Origin: Wuchereria bancrofti
Taxonomy: Eukaryota > Nematoda > Chromadorea > Rhabditida > Onchocercidae
DNA length: 64,000 bases
Assembly (NCBI GenBank): GCA_005281725.1
Contig: SSBO01000003.1
Coordinates: 7,116,776 to 7,180,775, forward strand
Direction of reading: 5' to 3'
Under the pieces are notes generated by a model. The model ran no database searches and was not told the origin of the DNA. It saw only the letters and a list, made by a program, of their open reading frames with translations. The position numbers and the translations under genes were made by a program. How positions within the stretch are numbered: position 1 is the first letter of the stretch; each line of letters begins with the position of its first letter. Shown here in pieces: positions 37,059 to 59,400 of this stretch.

Positions 37059-38589
37059 AAAATGCCTGGAACGAATATATTAATAATGGCAGAACAGGTA
37101 AAAACGCGAAAAAGGCAAGAAGTTATGAACGTATCATGTTTGCTTTTATATCGATTGCTTTTGTATTTTCAAAAAAAGACGAAAGAAAGACGTTATACTC
37201 AAGCACATTGATGTTGATGTGAATGAGGAATATGTCCCCATTTGTAATTTGTAACTTGGAATATCAACTTTTCCTTGTTTTGCAATGTATATCTGGGTCC
37301 AATATATTCTCAGTACATTTTAATTTAATGAAAATTTGAAGTACAATGAGATATATTTTAGAAAAAGATATGAAGTCTTTATATGAAAGATAAAGATTCG
37401 TAGGAGGAATATCATTTCATGTTGAAGAAGTGAGTTTAGGAATTTTATTGATTATGACAAGACTTTAGGTATATTAATAAGCAATATAACGCTAGATGTA
37501 TAACCACATCCCAATTTAATTTGTCTATATAATGGAAAGTCCGTTTTACCGAAAATAATGACAGGAAGACCAATAAGTAACAAAAGTCCAGAAATATTTA
37601 CAGTGCAAAAAACAAATGAGAACATGAAGAAATGCGCACTTCACATTTGCATTCGTGATAGTCTAACACATTTTCGAAATAGCAAAAACAGATGGCAGTT
37701 TACGTAAAATATAGTTTCAAGAAAAAGAAATCACTTCAAGTGAAGCTTATGACAGAATCAAAGAATTTAATTTAAATCAGAAACGTTGTAAATCCACTTC
37801 ATAGACTGGTTATTTTACCTTACTGATCACAGTTATGATTACAGAATTATGCATACGACTAGAACCATTTTAATTATGAATACGGGATTATGATAAATAA
37901 ATACAATAACTGAAGAATGATAATAATAATTAAACATACAGCAAATGCTGCGGTGATCATTGCGCACGTACATTTGCGCACGGCAAAGCAATTGACATAA
38001 AGTGCTGAACTTGAAATTTCAAAAATACCGCTTGCCGTTTCAGCACTATTACAGCGCTATAGCAATAATAAGTAGGGAATCAGGAAGTAATTATTATTGG
38101 ATTTCATTTCTGATTAACATTTTACTTCATTCCTTCATGCACTTAAATATACGCAATCAAAATATTCCATTTGTTTTTTTCTATTGCATAACCAGAATTA
38201 CCAGTAATCCGGTTCATTCATTCTTCTATGCATTTCTTTTTATAGTTCCGGAAATATGTAATTATCCTGAATATGTATAACAATGGAAGTATTCATTAAA
38301 AGGCACTTCAGCTTGACTAGAAATGTCATATGCTCAATGCAACGTGTCATATGACACCAATATCCGATCACACAATTTAAATTAAGACATTCCTGGGTAA
38401 GTTAAGTGTTAACCCCCAAGGATATCTTGGAATAAGAATAGCATTAGGCATGTTATCCTAAATTTTTGCACGAAAACGAAAGCGCCTGAGGTGGACATGT
38501 CGTACGGTATATTCCCCTGTCATATAGGTCATTTGCTAATCCTTCCATCTGCGAGTATGTTGTGTGGGGTGCAGATAGCATGAGGAAAT

Positions 38590-38612
38590 GGGTGGGGGGG
38601 AGGGGGGGGGGG
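38590..38612 (+). promoter_or_regulatory. G-run cluster with G-quadruplex potential
   Basis: Runs of 3, 7 and 11 G separated by single T and A bases, about 335 bases upstream of the beta-tubulin ATG. This pattern meets the simple G-quadruplex rule on the plus strand. Such a run is very unusual in this AT-rich window. Confidence 0.5.
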
Positions 38613-38725
38613 CAGAGAAGCAGACGATTGGATGATTGTGCCTTCCGTGTCACTTCCCATACCTTTGCAAGAAGGACATGACAAAGTTCGAGGTTATTTC
38701 TCGGCGCGTCTCCCTATACACTCGT

Positions 38726-38748
38726 ATGTCTGTCTGTCTGTCTGTCCG
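38726..38748 (+). repeat. (TCTG)n tetranucleotide repeat
   Basis: About five TCTG units, about 200 bases upstream of the beta-tubulin ATG, within the GC-richer segment. Confidence 0.85.
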
Positions 38749-38899
38749 TTCTGGGTTGCTAGGAAGCCTGTCGACTTTCTCTCCAGTTTAGTGAGTGTTT
38801 GTGTGATGGATAGGATGGTTGGCGCGCGGGTGGGTCAGCAAAACAATTCTGCGACTGGTTGTGGGTGCCGGATGGCTTGATCAGTAATTGCCGGATTAA

Positions 38900-38906
38900 T
38901 TGCAGG
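38900..38906 (+). promoter_or_regulatory. Probable splice or spliced-leader acceptor in the beta-tubulin 5' leader
   Basis: ATTGCAG ends at 38905, 41 bases before the beta-tubulin ATG. No coding donor lies upstream, so trans-splicing or a leader intron is likely. Confidence 0.4.
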
Positions 38907-38946
38907 TCGCATTTCGGTCGACAAGATTTCATTAAGTGTTTAAGCT

Positions 38947-42828
<3,882 letters not shown>

Positions 42829-42996
42829 GCACAAAGCGGTCAATTTTGTGAAAAAGGACGGAACTTTTGCAGTATTTTATTTATCGCCTTTTCCATGTTT
42901 TTATGTTGTTACATTTTATTTTCTTACTCTTTGCTTTCGACATATAGTAGCAAGTTTTAATGAATTATAGCGACAAATCTCATTGTTGTACTTCTC

Positions 42997-43002
42997 AATA
43001 AA
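42997..43002 (+). terminator. Likely beta-tubulin polyadenylation signal
   Basis: AATAAA, 169 bases after the beta-tubulin stop codon. Confidence 0.6.
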
Positions 43003-43871
43003 TTGCGATCAAAAGTTATGATTCCTAACGCAAAGTCGTAAGGCAGAACATCACGTGAAAAAAATTGGGAAAGCGGTAATCATGATTCTCTGAAAGTTGC
43101 AATTTGAAATGAAGTATTGATTTTATGTAAACGGTGGACGGTATTTCATGTCAGAAGACGCCACAGGAGATTGGTATTTCGAAGAACGGAGAGCAGTATT
43201 TATGCTACTGAGTTTTATAGGATACAATGGTAGTAGGATTTCGTTGTGAAACACTTATGTGTAGTATAGGTAAACTGTTTTGGGCAGGTGTGGTTGTAGA
43301 ATACGAGGAAAGAGGTGATTTTCATTAAGCTGAATACCCGGTAGATTGATGGAGTCCATCTTGGTTTTTTTTTTTTCATGATGCTAATTGCAGTTGATGA
43401 GGTAATAGACTTGCGTAGTTACGTTTATTTGTGTGCAGGGTTTTCCGAGCGATGAAACTGGCAAGAATGAAAACTGGAGTTAAGGAGGTGAACTCCCGCG
43501 AGGTTCAGTCCGAATATAACTTGTGGGTTAGAGTCGAATTAAACTTTCGTGTGTTCAAGAGCCTTTCTTGTTTGTTATTGTAGTTGGTATAGACGAATGC
43601 GTTGAATGATAGGTCTGTTGTAACGATTTTATTCGCTAGCAACTACATTATATAGGTATTAATCTGTAACGACAATACTGATAATTTCGTGGAGTATCTA
43701 CGAATGAGATGAGGAAAATGGATAGATCGATGAGGATTTAATGGAATTAAATGGGTTGTGAGTGAGGGAGAGCAGTCGAACTGTGGCTTACTGGTGAAAA
43801 AAAGTGATGAAGACAAAGAATTTAAACCCTTATATAGTGGGCGCTTATTTGCAACAAAAACATGATTATTG

Positions 43872-44103
43872 AGTAAAGAGCTGTCACATGATCTTTGCTC
43901 TTTATATGGTAAGAGATGGGTTTTAATGTTGTAGCTTCCCAAAAAATGACTATCAGCTTAGAAGACCTTTTGGACATTGCAAACAAATTTGATTTGGAAT
44001 AAAGGAGTAATTTTTAACATATTAAACGATGCACATATCCTTTGTTATCAGTTGAAAGTGTCTAGACAAGCAGCAGATAAGCTCAACTATAGTGGGAAGA
44101 TGA
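43872..44103 (+). repeat. Dispersed repeat, copy 2 (possible decayed coding sequence)
   Basis: Matches 13427-13756 in order and direction. A short open piece reads MTISLEDLLDIANKFDLE then stop, resembling the LL..A.K(Y/F) helix of BTB-domain proteins. An overlapping frame in its second half (43977-44291) gives 104 aa including HILCYQLKVSRQAADKLNYS. The frame is not maintained between copies, so this is a remnant. Assignment to a BTB protein is tentative. Confidence 0.6.
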
Positions 44104-45368
44104 GTTTTGGAATGATTCCTTACATGGTGTATAATTTGAAACAGTTTTACATTTCTAATGTTCAGATAAGACTTTTATGGATTAATACAATTTTATTTGA
44201 TATATTTTGTAAGTTATTTGGAGGCTGGCGAGATTATTTCGAGTTTCGCGACATGAGGTGGCCGACATTCGATAATGTGTTGATATGGTGATAAAGGCTT
44301 CATGAAAGCTTAGTTATTGATCTAGCACCATAACTAATTTCAACTACTGGCAGAGTAGTTATTGATTTGAATGAATTTATTGGTATATAGCATGTTGTAC
44401 TTTTTATTATTGGTTTGCTAGAAATAATTGGGAATATGGTTTAACTGTGAAAAAAGAGAAAGCATAATCAAAAAGTGAGAGACAACTTTCGCAAAAAATT
44501 TTAAATCAATGAAATTCTTTTCAGCGAAGTTTCAGCAAAGTCCATCGAGTCAACAGTAGTAACTTTTATAGATTAAACCAACGAATGATTTGAAAGTAAA
44601 ATAAAGTATTAATATTACTTATTTTTATCTATATTGCTTGTTTATTAAAATTTATTAGGAACTAATAGGTTGTACCAATCAACATAGAACATAATTCTGG
44701 TACTTCTAATATTTTAAAGTAACTTCACATCTGCTTCTAACTGTTTTCAGAATTTCAATTCAGCACCATAAATAAGTCGGAAAATATGGTTTTATTCTAT
44801 GTGTCAACTTTATTATGCTTTATATATAAGCATTCATTTTGGACGTATCATTTAAATGAATTAATATTATTTGTTTCAATAAAGTTACTTTTGAATTTTC
44901 TATTACCCGGCAAATCACGATTCTTCTTAAATGAATGAAAGATAAAAATTGAAGCTTATCCATACTTTTGACAATGTCTAAGGTTAGTTAGTGAAACGTT
45001 TAAATTTTGTCCACGATGCTTCATGTACGGTTTTTATGACTCGGCTCATTTTTGAATGAATAGGTATAGCCTATGATGACGATCATTCAGATTTCTGTGC
45101 AGTTTTTCATTTTACTTCATGCCATTCGTTAGTCATTTGGTTACAAGTGAGCTGCTTCAATGTTAATTCATTCCTACACCTTTATCCTCCAATTAACTGA
45201 TAATGACGAAAGAGATCAAATAAGACAGAGCTTAAAAACAGCAGCGTATGGAAAGCACATTCCTACCTCACTTATTGAAAAACATTGCTAAACTTGCTTT
45301 ATTAAATTTTGAAAGTCTCTAACTAAAGAATTTAAATAATCGTTACTTCTTCCCTACAAGTAGAAATT

Positions 45369-45904
45369 GCTAACGGTCTATTTCATTACTTCTTCAATTA
45401 TGCGTTCCATTCAATTCAGTCTCTCATGAAAATTTCTCAAAAAAATAAGACATATACAACAATCGCACGCATTTCATTAATAATAAATTCTTCTTTCCAT
45501 AAATATAGAAATGCAATTTCTTCAAAAGTTCTATTCAAGCATATCCCTCATCTTCCCTTACTACCGATATCCCCTCTCTTACAAATCTTCCTATGTACCC
45601 GAACTCAATCTTGACCCGTTCCGCATCTGTACGAATCTATACAGTGAAGAATTTAGCAACAAAGTCCGTTGATCTGAACAAAATGACCATCCTTCTTTCG
45701 AAATTTCTTCTAACATGAGATTACCCAAAAAATATTACAGATTAAGCGTAAACAATATGCTACACACGTTATATGTTACGTGCTAACGTCTATCTATTTT
45801 ATTATTCAATTATGCATTCCATTCAATTCAATCTTTCATAAAAATTTCCCAAAAAAATACGAAAATATGTACAATATTCGCATGAATTTCATTAATAATA
45901 AATT
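45369..45904 (+). repeat. Direct repeat of about 120 bases, copies about 413 bases apart
   Basis: Copy A is about 45369-45489, copy B about 45782-45904. Shared blocks: GCTAACG.TCTAT, TTCAATTATGC.TTCCATTC, AATTCA.TCT.TCAT.AAAA, TTTC.CAAAAAAATA and TTTCATTAATAATAAATT. Intergenic, no coding content. Confidence 0.8.
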
Positions 45905-46541
45905 AAACAACTTTTAAAACGACAATTCAGCTAGAGTAACATGAGTAGATACTGCCCGAATCAAGTCATAAATTTAGTAAGACTACACCATGATTTAATT
46001 CTCCAAAATTATAAAAAATCTTTTTCCAATAATTTCGGAATTAGTGTCTCTCAAATTACTCGACTTCAGAAATCACCTAAATCATGCAGATCCTTTAACT
46101 GAATAAAATAAATTCAAGAAAACTTCAAATTAATAATTGAAAATCCTTAAAAAACACTATTTCACAAAGCATAACTTCCCAACAAATGAAAATAAGTGAA
46201 AAATATATTCAAAATAAATTCAAGTGAAAAATTAATGGAAAACTTAAAACCCTTATACAACGCTAAAATTAAGAATTCTCTAAAAACTCAAAGCTTTGCT
46301 AATCGATAAAACTCTTGTACAAACCACTGAGCGTTAAAACAAATCAAACCAGTCTAGCAATACTTTAGAAATTATTAAAATTTACAGAAGGATTAAATCG
46401 GACCACAAGCTTTCGTAATAGTTCTCAATAAAGATGTCAAAAGTTTTCATCATTTCCTTCATTTTCATTCATAAAAAATTACAACAGAATTTGAGAAACA
46501 ACTTAAAAAAGTGAGGACAAAAATTTTTATAAAAAAAAAAA

Positions 46542-46751
46542 TTTTTCCAAAGAATGATGTAAAAAGTTAAAAAAAAATTTAATAAAAAAAATTCAGTTTC
46601 ATAAACTATAGATTAGAAACAATTGTTCACCATATGATTTGGGATGAGCAAAATCATCTAACCTTACTCACCAATACTGCAATAATATATGAATTCAAAA
46701 GAAATTACTAGTAATTTCGTGCTTTTTTTCCAAAGAATGATGTAAAAAGTT
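46542..46751 (+). repeat. Short direct repeat
   Basis: TTTTTCCAAAGAATGATGTA followed by AAAAGTTA occurs at about 46542-46569 and again at about 46722-46751, both beside long A runs. Confidence 0.75.
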
Positions 46752-47241
46752 ATTTTAAAAAAGGCACAAATAAAATAAAAATTAATTAGTAAAAATTACT
46801 TAAGATCTAAAAGAGAAGAGAATCAACAAATTATTCAAAGATTTGATTAATCAAGTATTTAATAAAAGACAATATTACTTGTCACCGTTAGATGGCTATA
46901 CTTTGTTTCAGAACAAGTTACAACACAGAAATAGATATTATTCTATTTAAAAAACGAATCGAGCTTAAATACCAAGTATTACTAAAAACATCTAACATAT
47001 TCATTTTTACGACTACTCGAAAATGCGTTATATAACACTCACTAGTAATTCTCGACTACAATGTTATATTATTTTATTTTTCCTTAGTAACATATGATTA
47101 TGTCGTGGACTTATTTTTACAAGGAATAGTTATAAATGCAGATTAAAGAAATAAGTCGAATATATTAGAAAAAAAAAGAAATATGAGTATGAATTAGAGT
47201 AAACTTTTATATACAATTCATTGCAAAACTTAGATTGACAT

Positions 47242-47247
47242 TTTATT
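47242..47247 (-). terminator. Possible IRE1 polyadenylation signal
   Basis: AATAAA on the minus strand, about 146 bases past the IRE1 stop codon. Confidence 0.4.
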
Positions 47248-47392
47248 CAACAGCAATATTAAATTTTTAAATGTTTTCCAGAAATATTACAACATATGGA
47301 AAGCATTACAGAATTTGTAAAGTGCGAAAGGAATGAATTAGAGATACTGCTAGAAGCTTGTTTATATAAAGGATAAGGAGGCTCGATTAATA

Positions 47393-53634
<6,242 letters not shown>

Positions 53635-56443
53635 CTTCATTTTGCAGTAAAGCAATTTTCGTAACAGATTAATTTGCAGAAGCCTTTCCTTCAGTATTCC
53701 ACCCCAATATTTCATCTCATTTTTTCCTAGTGAGCTAAGGGATTCCTCTACTTCTTCGAGTAAAGTTTTTTGCACTATAGTTCATTTCTGGAGAGAAAGT
53801 TGAACGATAAGAATTAACACAGTTAATTGACAAAATGGATAGCTTTTTCAAACTATCAAACAGTTTTTGATTTAATTCTCAAAGAATACAGCAAAATGAA
53901 CAATCAAGCTAATATAAATTCTGTCTGAATCTTCGCACCATTTTGCGAGATTATAGATTTTAATTAAAGCTAAAGAGCGAGCTATCAGACCCTCATATCC
54001 CTAATTTCCCTTTAACATAGAACAAGAAAAAATTGTAGTAACATATTTATGTGTTTCTAAAACTACATTTCCATTTCTTCATCTCCTAAGATTTTTATGC
54101 TTCAATGATGTTTTATGTTTTTCGTTCTGATTGCCCTATTTTCTCTCAAAACCGATTTTTGCGTTTTACAATTTTAGGTATATAAATTTCACCAAATTTA
54201 ACTCCGAAATTTAAGCAAAAATTTCACGCTAACTATTATAATCTTTGACCTTTAGCCAATTTCAAATTAAAACAAGATGAAAATTATCACATATAACATT
54301 ATTAGCTCGAGATTCTCACCATTAGTACTAATTAAACAATATTACACGAGTATTTGTAGAACAAAAAACAAAAAATAAATGGGCGAATGGATGGCATCAA
54401 TTTATCAAATCACTGTTGTAGATCTCAGAATCCAAGAGATTTAATTAAATCACTGTATGACATCAGATTATGTAACTTCCAATCTCAATTCACGTTTGGG
54501 ATTGGTGATTAGTATACAGCTTTTTTAAACAGTATCAGGCTTATGAAGTAAGTAACAAATCGAAAAGTCCATGTCTGAGGTATGTATGACAATAGTTTAA
54601 AGTACAATAGTGAAAATCAAAAAAACGACAAATAAGAAATTTAAGAAAATCAAATAACAAACAAGTTTTCTAAAAATTCATTTACAAAAAATCATACATT
54701 CATTGTTAAGAGGCACCAGAAACATTGCTTATTATTCAGAGAAACAATTCGAGTACAAAACTTAGGATGTATCTAGCCTAGACTGTATAAAGCTTAGGAA
54801 ATAAGCTAACAAATCATTCTGCTTAAATTTTTTTCCCCGAAAGTTATCCGTGGTTAAAATAGAAATGTTTTAATTATAATCAACAAAACTTGTCAATATA
54901 TGCTTAATAGGAAGTTCTGAAAAAAAAATTATGAAAAGTTCGTACATTAGTTGAATGATATCTTTTTCCATCAACTACTTCTGTTCTTTGCGGATCATAT
55001 TATCGTTCTTTCCTCTCTGATAATATGTAAACAGCAGCAGAATGTTAACACCAGGAGTGTTAAGCAAATGTAATTAGTCCTGCCGTGCATTTCAGTCTGA
55101 ACTCCTCCAGTTGCTACTTGTGTAGTGATAAAAAAAAAAAAAACTGTGAGCTAGATTCGTTCAGTTTTCTAATCTGATAACACTATTATTGCCTTACTAT
55201 ACTGTGCTATTCATCTTTTTTGCAATTGAATTAGCTGATCAAATTCCACCATTTTCAGTAATATTGTTGCTATTGCTGCATTTTGTTTTAATTGTCCAGC
55301 GAATCTTATTTATCCAGTTACTGTTCTATAAAATTTGCTGGTCATGGTTAAGAAGTATAGATTTTATTTCTTTCCTCAACGAACTATAGCTTCTGTGGAA
55401 TACAACCGTCGTACCTTTGCAAGCATCAAATAAATAAACGAGAATGGAGGTTTGTTACTAATTTAATTTATCATTTATTAAAAATCCCTTTTAGCATATA
55501 ACATCCCCTTTTAGCAACTCTCTCTATTTATTCGCATCAATTTTAATTACTAAAGAAGTAAAAAGGTAGACAATAGTTCAAAATAAAATGTAAAACATCT
55601 AAATACCTAATTTCGAAAAACAACTATATGTGAGCGTCGATTATCGTTTGGTGAGTGGAAAAGTTTTCATTTTAATATGCATGAATTTATGCTCAAAGTT
55701 ACTGAGAAATAACTTTGCATGTATGGGTGTTTGAAATGTTAACATTTAATTTATTCCGATTAAATAGATGAAGAGATTGATAGAAGTTCAGCACAGATTT
55801 CGCAAAACTGGTGGTATTTGTCGAAGATTTTCATTTTCTGATCCCTTGGTTTAAATAGTTGGGTAATTCAAGTCGCTATTGAGCAAAAATTTTAATATGT
55901 TTAAAAGTTTTTTAAGTGTAGAAAAGTTTGTAAAATCTAAGTTTAAAAAGTAAATTAACGAAACTAAGTTAGTAAAACGAGCAGGGTAATTGATCAAGAA
56001 AATAAACAATAATACATAAGGATAGAAATGATTCTGATTAAAAATTAAATAAACTTCAGAAAAAGCAGTATTTTTACCTTTCCACTGTTGTAAAATTTAA
56101 AAGCTTTATCAAAAATTTTTCCCTATGAAAGTTCACTGACAGACTTTCTCAAGTTTCTGATAAGGTGCTAGTTGTCAGATTCAAAAACGTTCCATCAGCA
56201 CACTTCGTTTTTTTTTTTCTTCACTATATCAATTTTGCTTCCTTTTTCCTTGCTCCTGTGTTCGAACTCCGTTATCTATCCACTATCTTTGACAAATGAT
56301 GATATATATACAAACCAAGCCATTTAGCGCGGTGCAATTTCTGATAAGAACTCTCTGCAAGATATCGTACTCCAGCAAGTATTAACGAAAGATCCCGAAA
56401 TTACTCTTCTTGTCCACTGATTTGAACCGTTTAACTAACTAGT
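53635..56443. other. Region between IRE1 and the degenerin; missing IRE1 5' exons expected here
   Basis: About 2.8 kb of AT-rich DNA in which the N-terminal IRE1 exons should lie. Only one signal-peptide-like frame (54995-55090) and an open minus-strand frame directly upstream of the first accepted exon were seen. No repeat or RNA gene was recognised. Confidence 0.45.
54995..55090 (-). other. Signal-peptide-like reading frame, candidate first exon of IRE1
   Basis: ATG at 55090 followed by MHGRTNYICLTLLVLTFCCC, a strong signal-anchor pattern, on the IRE1 strand and about 1.5 kb upstream of its first placed exon. GT donors exist inside it (for example after GCTGCT). A ttcag acceptor lies eight bases before the ATG. 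No connecting lumenal exons were found, so the link to IRE1 is a guess. Confidence 0.28.
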
Positions 56444-59400
56444 ATGAAAAGTACTGCCTTATCAGTTTGCTTGGTGAACATACCTGTCGTGTTTACATGA
56501 TGCGGTCATCATTACTCCCAAGTTCTAAGTATTTCCATCAGATTTTCTCTCACGCGACGATTTTAAACAAAAATATGCAAATTAAAAGGAAAATAGCAGC
56601 AAATAACAGTTACATTCCAGGAGTCATCGACGATACAGCCAGGAGAGAGTGCTAACTTTAAGATTGGACGATCAAAATCCATTTATAAAGAATTGGCCTG
56701 GAATCATCTTCGGCGGATATCCAGAGGAGGCGGTATGTTACCAACGCATCATTCACTATAGGAGATAGGAAATATTTTAGAAGATTTAAAGAACGAAACA
56801 TCTATTTCTGGAAGCAGTAATGATTGGGAAAAGGGGCAGATTATGTCAACCTGTTGATGTTGAAGGAAGTAAATAATGATAATGAAACCGTATCTACATA
56901 CAATATATATATACAGTTAAATTTTTAAGTTTAATTTCAATTTTAGTAATTAGCAAAAGTAAAAGGATCCAGCGTGATAGTGTCTTAGTATTAAGATGTA
57001 AAACACAGATGATATAGAAAAACTTAAATCTTGAAGCTTGTTGAAAAAGTATTTCGACTTTTCGTGTACATTCATTTATCCAAAGTGCTGTCTTTTTTTC
57101 AAGGTCTTGTAACTTAAATTAAGTGATGAAGTAACTAGCTGATATGTCAATTCACAGTATTTAAAATTGAGCACAAAATTTCCAACTGATTTTTCGTTAT
57201 AAAAAAAAAAAAATTAAGACCAATTTAATTTTAATTGAAGTAGCTAAACTATTTACAAAATTAACGGTAACGAATATCTGTCCGATATTACACCAAATTA
57301 TTCGGTCTAAAAACCTTACAAACGCAAAATATGGCAGAACATCGCGATGCAGCACGTCAAAAATATACTCTGATGTTTTCAAAGTGTTTTAAAGAGTTTA
57401 ATTTTGAAGTGTAGCATTAAAAAATTAATTTAAAACGATATATTCAATTAGAAAATGAAAGAATGAGATCCAAAAAGAGAATTGGTAGGTAAAGAATATA
57501 AGTGAATAAATATATACTATATATAAAAATATTGACCTTTTTTATATAAAATATTGACCTGCATAATAATTCCGAACTTATAAGATTCAAATCAATTACG
57601 GAACCACGTAAAGTGATGGACAGTATATATCACATCATGGAAAGATGTGTTTTGTACAGAATAATATGCAATTAATTAGAGTAACTATTTTAAAAACAAG
57701 AAACTTTCAGAATGTTCATTTTTGTAAATAGCTCAGCGTCGCTATTGGCCAATTGGCAGATGATTTAAAAAACATCAAAAAAAAAAAGAAAAAATTGTAT
57801 TAACGCCGGTGAGCGAGATGAACTACCTCATAGCATTAAAAAGTACGTCTCTTAACACTAATAACAAATCAATCAGTGGAAAAGTGAACCAAGCAATAAT
57901 TACGAAAAAATTAGTCGAAGGTGAAAACAAATGGATGAACAAAAGCATATCCAGTAATGCATATGTTCATGTGTGTGTGTGTGTGTTCCAACTTGGACTA
58001 TGTTTTCCACCATTAGCACCACCATTCATCATCATCTGTTTTGCTCAGATAATTGCACCTTTATTTCATTTGCTACCTATTTATTTTCCTTTAAGTATTA
58101 GCTAAGCAGTATATTGTACATTTGATGGATGGTTGAATGATAAATAGACTATAAACAAATAAATTTTCACTGTAATGAATTGCAGAAATTGTAGACGTAT
58201 CAACAAGTAGTTCGTTTAATGAAATAGAGAATCATTCAAATCCATCTGTTACTTTAACTGACTCACGATTGGTAATACGTTTCGAAAAAGATTAGAAAGT
58301 AAAAGATGGAACGTTAAAACAAGTAATCACATTAACATTATCACCATCATTAATCAATTACCTTGAAATAAGGCAGTAATTGCTCATTACTCTTATATTC
58401 AATATTCTGACGTATATTCTACCTAAGTTGCTTATTTTGCATCTGGATTTAAAGAAAAAAAAAAAAACAATTGGATCGCTCCCACAATTAGTCGTCTCTT
58501 CAGTAATATATCAGTATGATAACACTGTTATAACTTTCTTTACTGCATCTATTCATCACAAATCTATTTGAATATTCCCATTTTCATTACTGATAGAATC
58601 ATCATAATCACTACTACCACCAATACATCTAACTTTAACCGCAGAAATCACTAACACGATCATTTTCATTACAGACATCACATCTGCATTTCAATCGGTG
58701 CACTGTCTTTTAGATTCAAGTGCTACTTTTTTAATTCAGATATAAAATAAACGTTTAAACAGACTCATATTCAAGCAAGTAATTACTGCATTTTCTAATT
58801 ACCTGCATTTTCTGCCACTTATTTAGTGCAACGATTTTCTAAGATAGGTTACCTTATAGGCACAAAATGTTGTACAGGTTCGTCAAACATATGTGTTCGG
58901 GGACACTTTAACCATAGTAAATTAGGAAAGAAGTGACAATATCAAATTTTCCCCATACCAAAGACTGACCTATCCGGAAATTCCCAAAAATTAAGAAAAA
59001 AAGATACTAAGGTATTGCAGCACATATCATGGAGAAGTATAAAACAAAAGCGATGAATTAAACTTATCGGAAGATTAAAGCCTGATGTTATTTTCCACTT
59101 CTTTTTAGGAACAAGGAAGGGTCGAAGTGGGTTGGATGAAGCAGAAAAAGAAGAAAAAGAGCAACAAAAAGTTTTCAGGATTTGGGAAGATCCGTGTCCG
59201 GGGACACTTCAATTATCGAGAGATTGTGCTTCGTTTCGAGCGACAAAGCACATTCCATGGCATATCGCATGCTGCTCTTGCTTCAAATACTAAATGGCGT
59301 ATTATTTGGTATACTGCATTTATTATTTGCTTTTGCGCTCTCCTCATCCAAATAATTCTGCTTATTCGACGATACCGAACTTATCCCAAAACGGTTGATC

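Larger units (their letters stand above)
37059..38946. other. Head-to-head upstream region of DEPDC1 homologue and beta-tubulin
   Basis: About 1.9 kb. The half near DEPDC1 is ordinary AT-rich DNA. From about 38440 to 38900 the base composition changes to GC-rich, with a G-run cluster, a TCTG repeat and GCGCG-type words. This is unlike the rest of the window and probably forms the beta-tubulin promoter. No coding exon was recognised; the frame 38632-38880 is judged non-coding. Confidence 0.6.
42829..47392. other. Long intergenic region between convergent beta-tubulin and IRE1
   Basis: About 4.6 kb. It starts with the beta-tubulin 3' end, then holds a dispersed repeat (43872-44103) and increasingly AT-rich DNA from 44300 to 47300 with two local duplications, listed separately. 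The frame 43977-44291 (104 aa) overlaps the repeat. No intact gene was recognised. Confidence 0.55.

Noticed and set aside
38632..38880. 82-codon open frame in the GC-rich segment before beta-tubulin
   Set aside because: It spans the TCTG repeat and the promoter region; the frame is open mainly because of higher GC.
43643..43942. 99-codon minus-strand frame after beta-tubulin
   Set aside because: Low-complexity Ser/His/Leu sequence in 3' flanking DNA overlapping the dispersed repeat; no support.
57818..57842. 25-base first exon (MNYLIALK) of the degenerin
   Set aside because: It fits in phase but is too short to prefer over the longer coding-like chain from 56444; kept as an alternative.
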